Assembly (NCBI RefSeq): GCF_008123425.1
Contig: NZ_VSSS01000079.1
Location: 1-40,510, forward strand
Source of the DNA: Bradyrhizobium rifense
GTDB taxonomy: Bacteria > Pseudomonadota > Alphaproteobacteria > Rhizobiales > Xanthobacteraceae
DNA: 40,510 nucleotides
Reading direction: 5' to 3'
Positions 39,263 to 40,510 of this stretch are shown here, piece by piece. Position numbers and translations under genes: made by a program. The first letter of the stretch is position 1. Each line of letters starts with the position of its first letter. A model generated the notes under the pieces. It did not search any database, was not told the DNA's origin, and was given only the letters and a program-made list of their open reading frames with translations.

Positions 39263-40251
39263 ATGAGACGGCGAGAGTTCCTCGCATTGATCGCGACAGG
39301 CACCAGTGTTGTTGCCTCCGAAGCGATCGCCCAAGCAGGTTTAAAGCGGATCGCCATCGTTGCGCCTTCAGTCCCAGTGGAAAAGATAAGGACGTATCCG
39401 CACTATGCGCGGGTACTGACTGAACTGAACGGTTTGGGATTTGTGGAGGGCAAGAATCTTGTTGTCGATACCTATTCCGGGCGTGGTGAACGGAATGCTT
39501 TTGGCGATCTCGCGCGAGCGGTCGTCGCACGCAATCCTGACGCAATTCTGACATCAGGCCCCCTCTATCTCTGGCGTTCAAATCAACGACCACAACCATC
39601 CCGATCGTTATCGTGGTCGCGGACCCAATCGCATTCGGGATAGTTTCCAGTCTGTCGAGACCGGGCGGGAACATTACCGGCTCGACGGTGGACGGCGGGA
39701 TTGAGATGATCGCAAAGCGTCTTTCGCTGCTCCTCGAGGCGAAGCCCAACGCACGTCTCGGCTATCTCGCATCCCGGGGAAATTGGAATGGTGTTGAAGG
39801 GGCACTGATCATGGGCACGGCTCGCCGGGCGTCGGCATCGCTCGTGCATATTGATCTTGGGAACAGTATAACCGAGCAGGCGTATGTGGAAGCCGCCAGC
39901 AAGCTCGCCGAGCTGAATGTCAACGCTCTACTGGTGTCGGACGAGCCTGATCAAATCGCGCACAAGGAAGCCGCGGTAGCGATCGCGACAAACGCTAGAG
40001 TCCCGGCGATGTATGCTTTCCGCGATCTCGCTGAGGCGGGTGGCCTCATGGCTTATTGCGTAGATCTTCCTGACGCGTTTCGCTATGCCGCAAAGCAGAT
40101 AGCAGAAATTTTACATGGCAAGCTACCCGGTGACATACCGTTCTTTCAACCCACGTTCTTTCCTTTCATTGTTAACCTCAAGGCCGCACGGCAAATTGGC
40201 TTCGAGTTTCCGCACCCACTTCTCGCTCGCGCCGACGAGGTGATCGAGTAG
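39263..40251 (+). pseudogene. Second ABC_sub_bind family protein, frameshifted
   Basis: ATG 39263 opens MRRREFLALIATGTSVVAS, a signal peptide with paired arginines, then AGLKRIAIVAP, YARVLTELNGLGFVEGKNLV and NPDAILTSGPL, after which the frame becomes nonsense and stops at 39643. From about 39570 a different frame continues as LAFKSTTTTIPIVIVVADP, IAFGIVSSLSRPGGNITG, through MYAFRDLAEAGGLMAYCVDL to a stop at 40251. The two parts make one ABC_sub_bind protein of about 328 residues. The break is near 39555-39572. It is a tandem paralogue of the gene at 38047, with no transporter membrane components nearby. Confidence 0.8.
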
Positions 40252-40306
40252 AGGTACTGTTCACTGCGGTGCAGAGTCCATTTGTGGCCCAACCCGGAAG
40301 TCAGGG

Positions 40307-40349
40307 AATGTCCGGTTTAGCGCCGCTGTTGAGGGAGGAAGCGGACATT
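40307..40349. repeat. Imperfect inverted repeat
   Basis: AATGTCCGGTT (40307-40317) is complementary to AAGCGGACATT (40339-40349) except for one position, across 21 nt. It lies 55 nt after the second substrate-binding protein gene. It could fold in RNA, but there is no U tract, so a terminator is not claimed. Confidence 0.45.
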
Positions 40350-40377
40350 GGTCACGCAGCCGGTTAATGAGTACACG

Positions 40378-40510
40378 CCCTAGCACTACTTTGGCAGATT
40401 GTTGATTTTGCCGCGTTTTATAGGATTCCCGAATCAATTTTTCAATGATTCATGGGTGGTCGGCTCTTGGAGGGCTGACCATGCCGGGATGGGAAGACGA
40501 ACTCGAACGC
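40378..40510 (+). mobile_element. Left part of an insertion sequence, cut by the window end
   Basis: The segment TAGCACTACTTTGGCAG near 40381 looks like the terminal repeat of IS701-type elements, and about 100 nt later a transposase-like gene begins with a good ribosome binding site. The other end is outside the window, so this rests on memory of the pattern. Confidence 0.4.
40481..40510 (+). CDS. Start of a transposase-like gene (partial)
   Basis: ATG 40481 opens MPGWEDELER and runs off the end. GGAGG lies 7 nt upstream. The opening is like IS701-family transposases of alphaproteobacteria, which start with a W-x-x-E-L-E-R type segment. Only ten codons are present, so the assignment is tentative. 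Confidence 0.4.
   Translation, partial: MPGWEDELER

Noticed and set aside
1..40510. tRNA, rRNA, CRISPR array or replication origin
   Set aside because: I saw no T-arm signature, no regularly spaced repeat and no iteron or DnaA-box cluster; a short or diverged tRNA could still be missed by eye.

Overview
The window looks like chromosomal DNA of a high-GC alphaproteobacterium, most likely Bradyrhizobium or a close relative. This rests on a DUF3551 secreted peptide, an IalB-family protein, a FixJ-type response regulator, a Crp/Fnr regulator with FNR-like DNA contacts, and perfect FixK/FNR operators (TTGA-N6-TCAA). No rRNA, tRNA or CRISPR array was seen.

Layout. 0-5 kb: an aldo/keto reductase and a short-chain dehydrogenase diverge from an AraC-type regulator, followed by a semialdehyde dehydrogenase with its own terminator. 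5-8 kb: small and decaying genes, a zinc-ribbon protein, a DUF2786 protein, and a gene-free stretch holding a perfect sigma-54 promoter directly upstream of two hairpins, which I read as a candidate small RNA of about 77 nt. 8-15.5 kb, minus strand: an envelope operon (DUF3300 plus chaperone domain, DUF2950, small secreted protein), then a second run: TTG-start membrane protein, HlyD-type fusion protein, secreted protein, and histidine kinase with a substrate-binding-protein-like sensor. 15.6-17.5 kb: a hypothetical gene with PPK2 polyphosphate kinase, facing a secreted glycine-rich protein. 17.5-27.4 kb: aspartate 4-decarboxylase diverging from two tandem aspartate:alanine exchangers, then a large Orn/Lys/Arg-type decarboxylase and a SulP anion transporter. 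27.6-32.5 kb: alpha/beta hydrolase, IalB-like protein, FixJ-type regulator, Fnr/FixK-type regulator, two-TM ion channel and AI-2E family permease.

32.5-40.5 kb is different: hypothetical genes, an RlpA-like protein, a degraded gene, a frameshifted IS5-type element, two tandem frameshifted ABC-type substrate-binding proteins and the edge of another insertion sequence.

The main observation is that seven perfect TTGA-N6-TCAA palindromes sit in intergenic regions between 11.3 and 32.5 kb, in front of almost every operon there. A cysteine-free Crp/Fnr protein whose recognition helix has the E-x-x-S-R pattern that reads TTGA lies in the same block. I infer a low-oxygen regulon for energy and pH maintenance: aspartate decarboxylation with electrogenic exchange, a second proton-consuming decarboxylase, polyphosphate-driven NTP regeneration, anion and cation transport, and envelope proteins. 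Functions come from family recognition by eye; no search was run.
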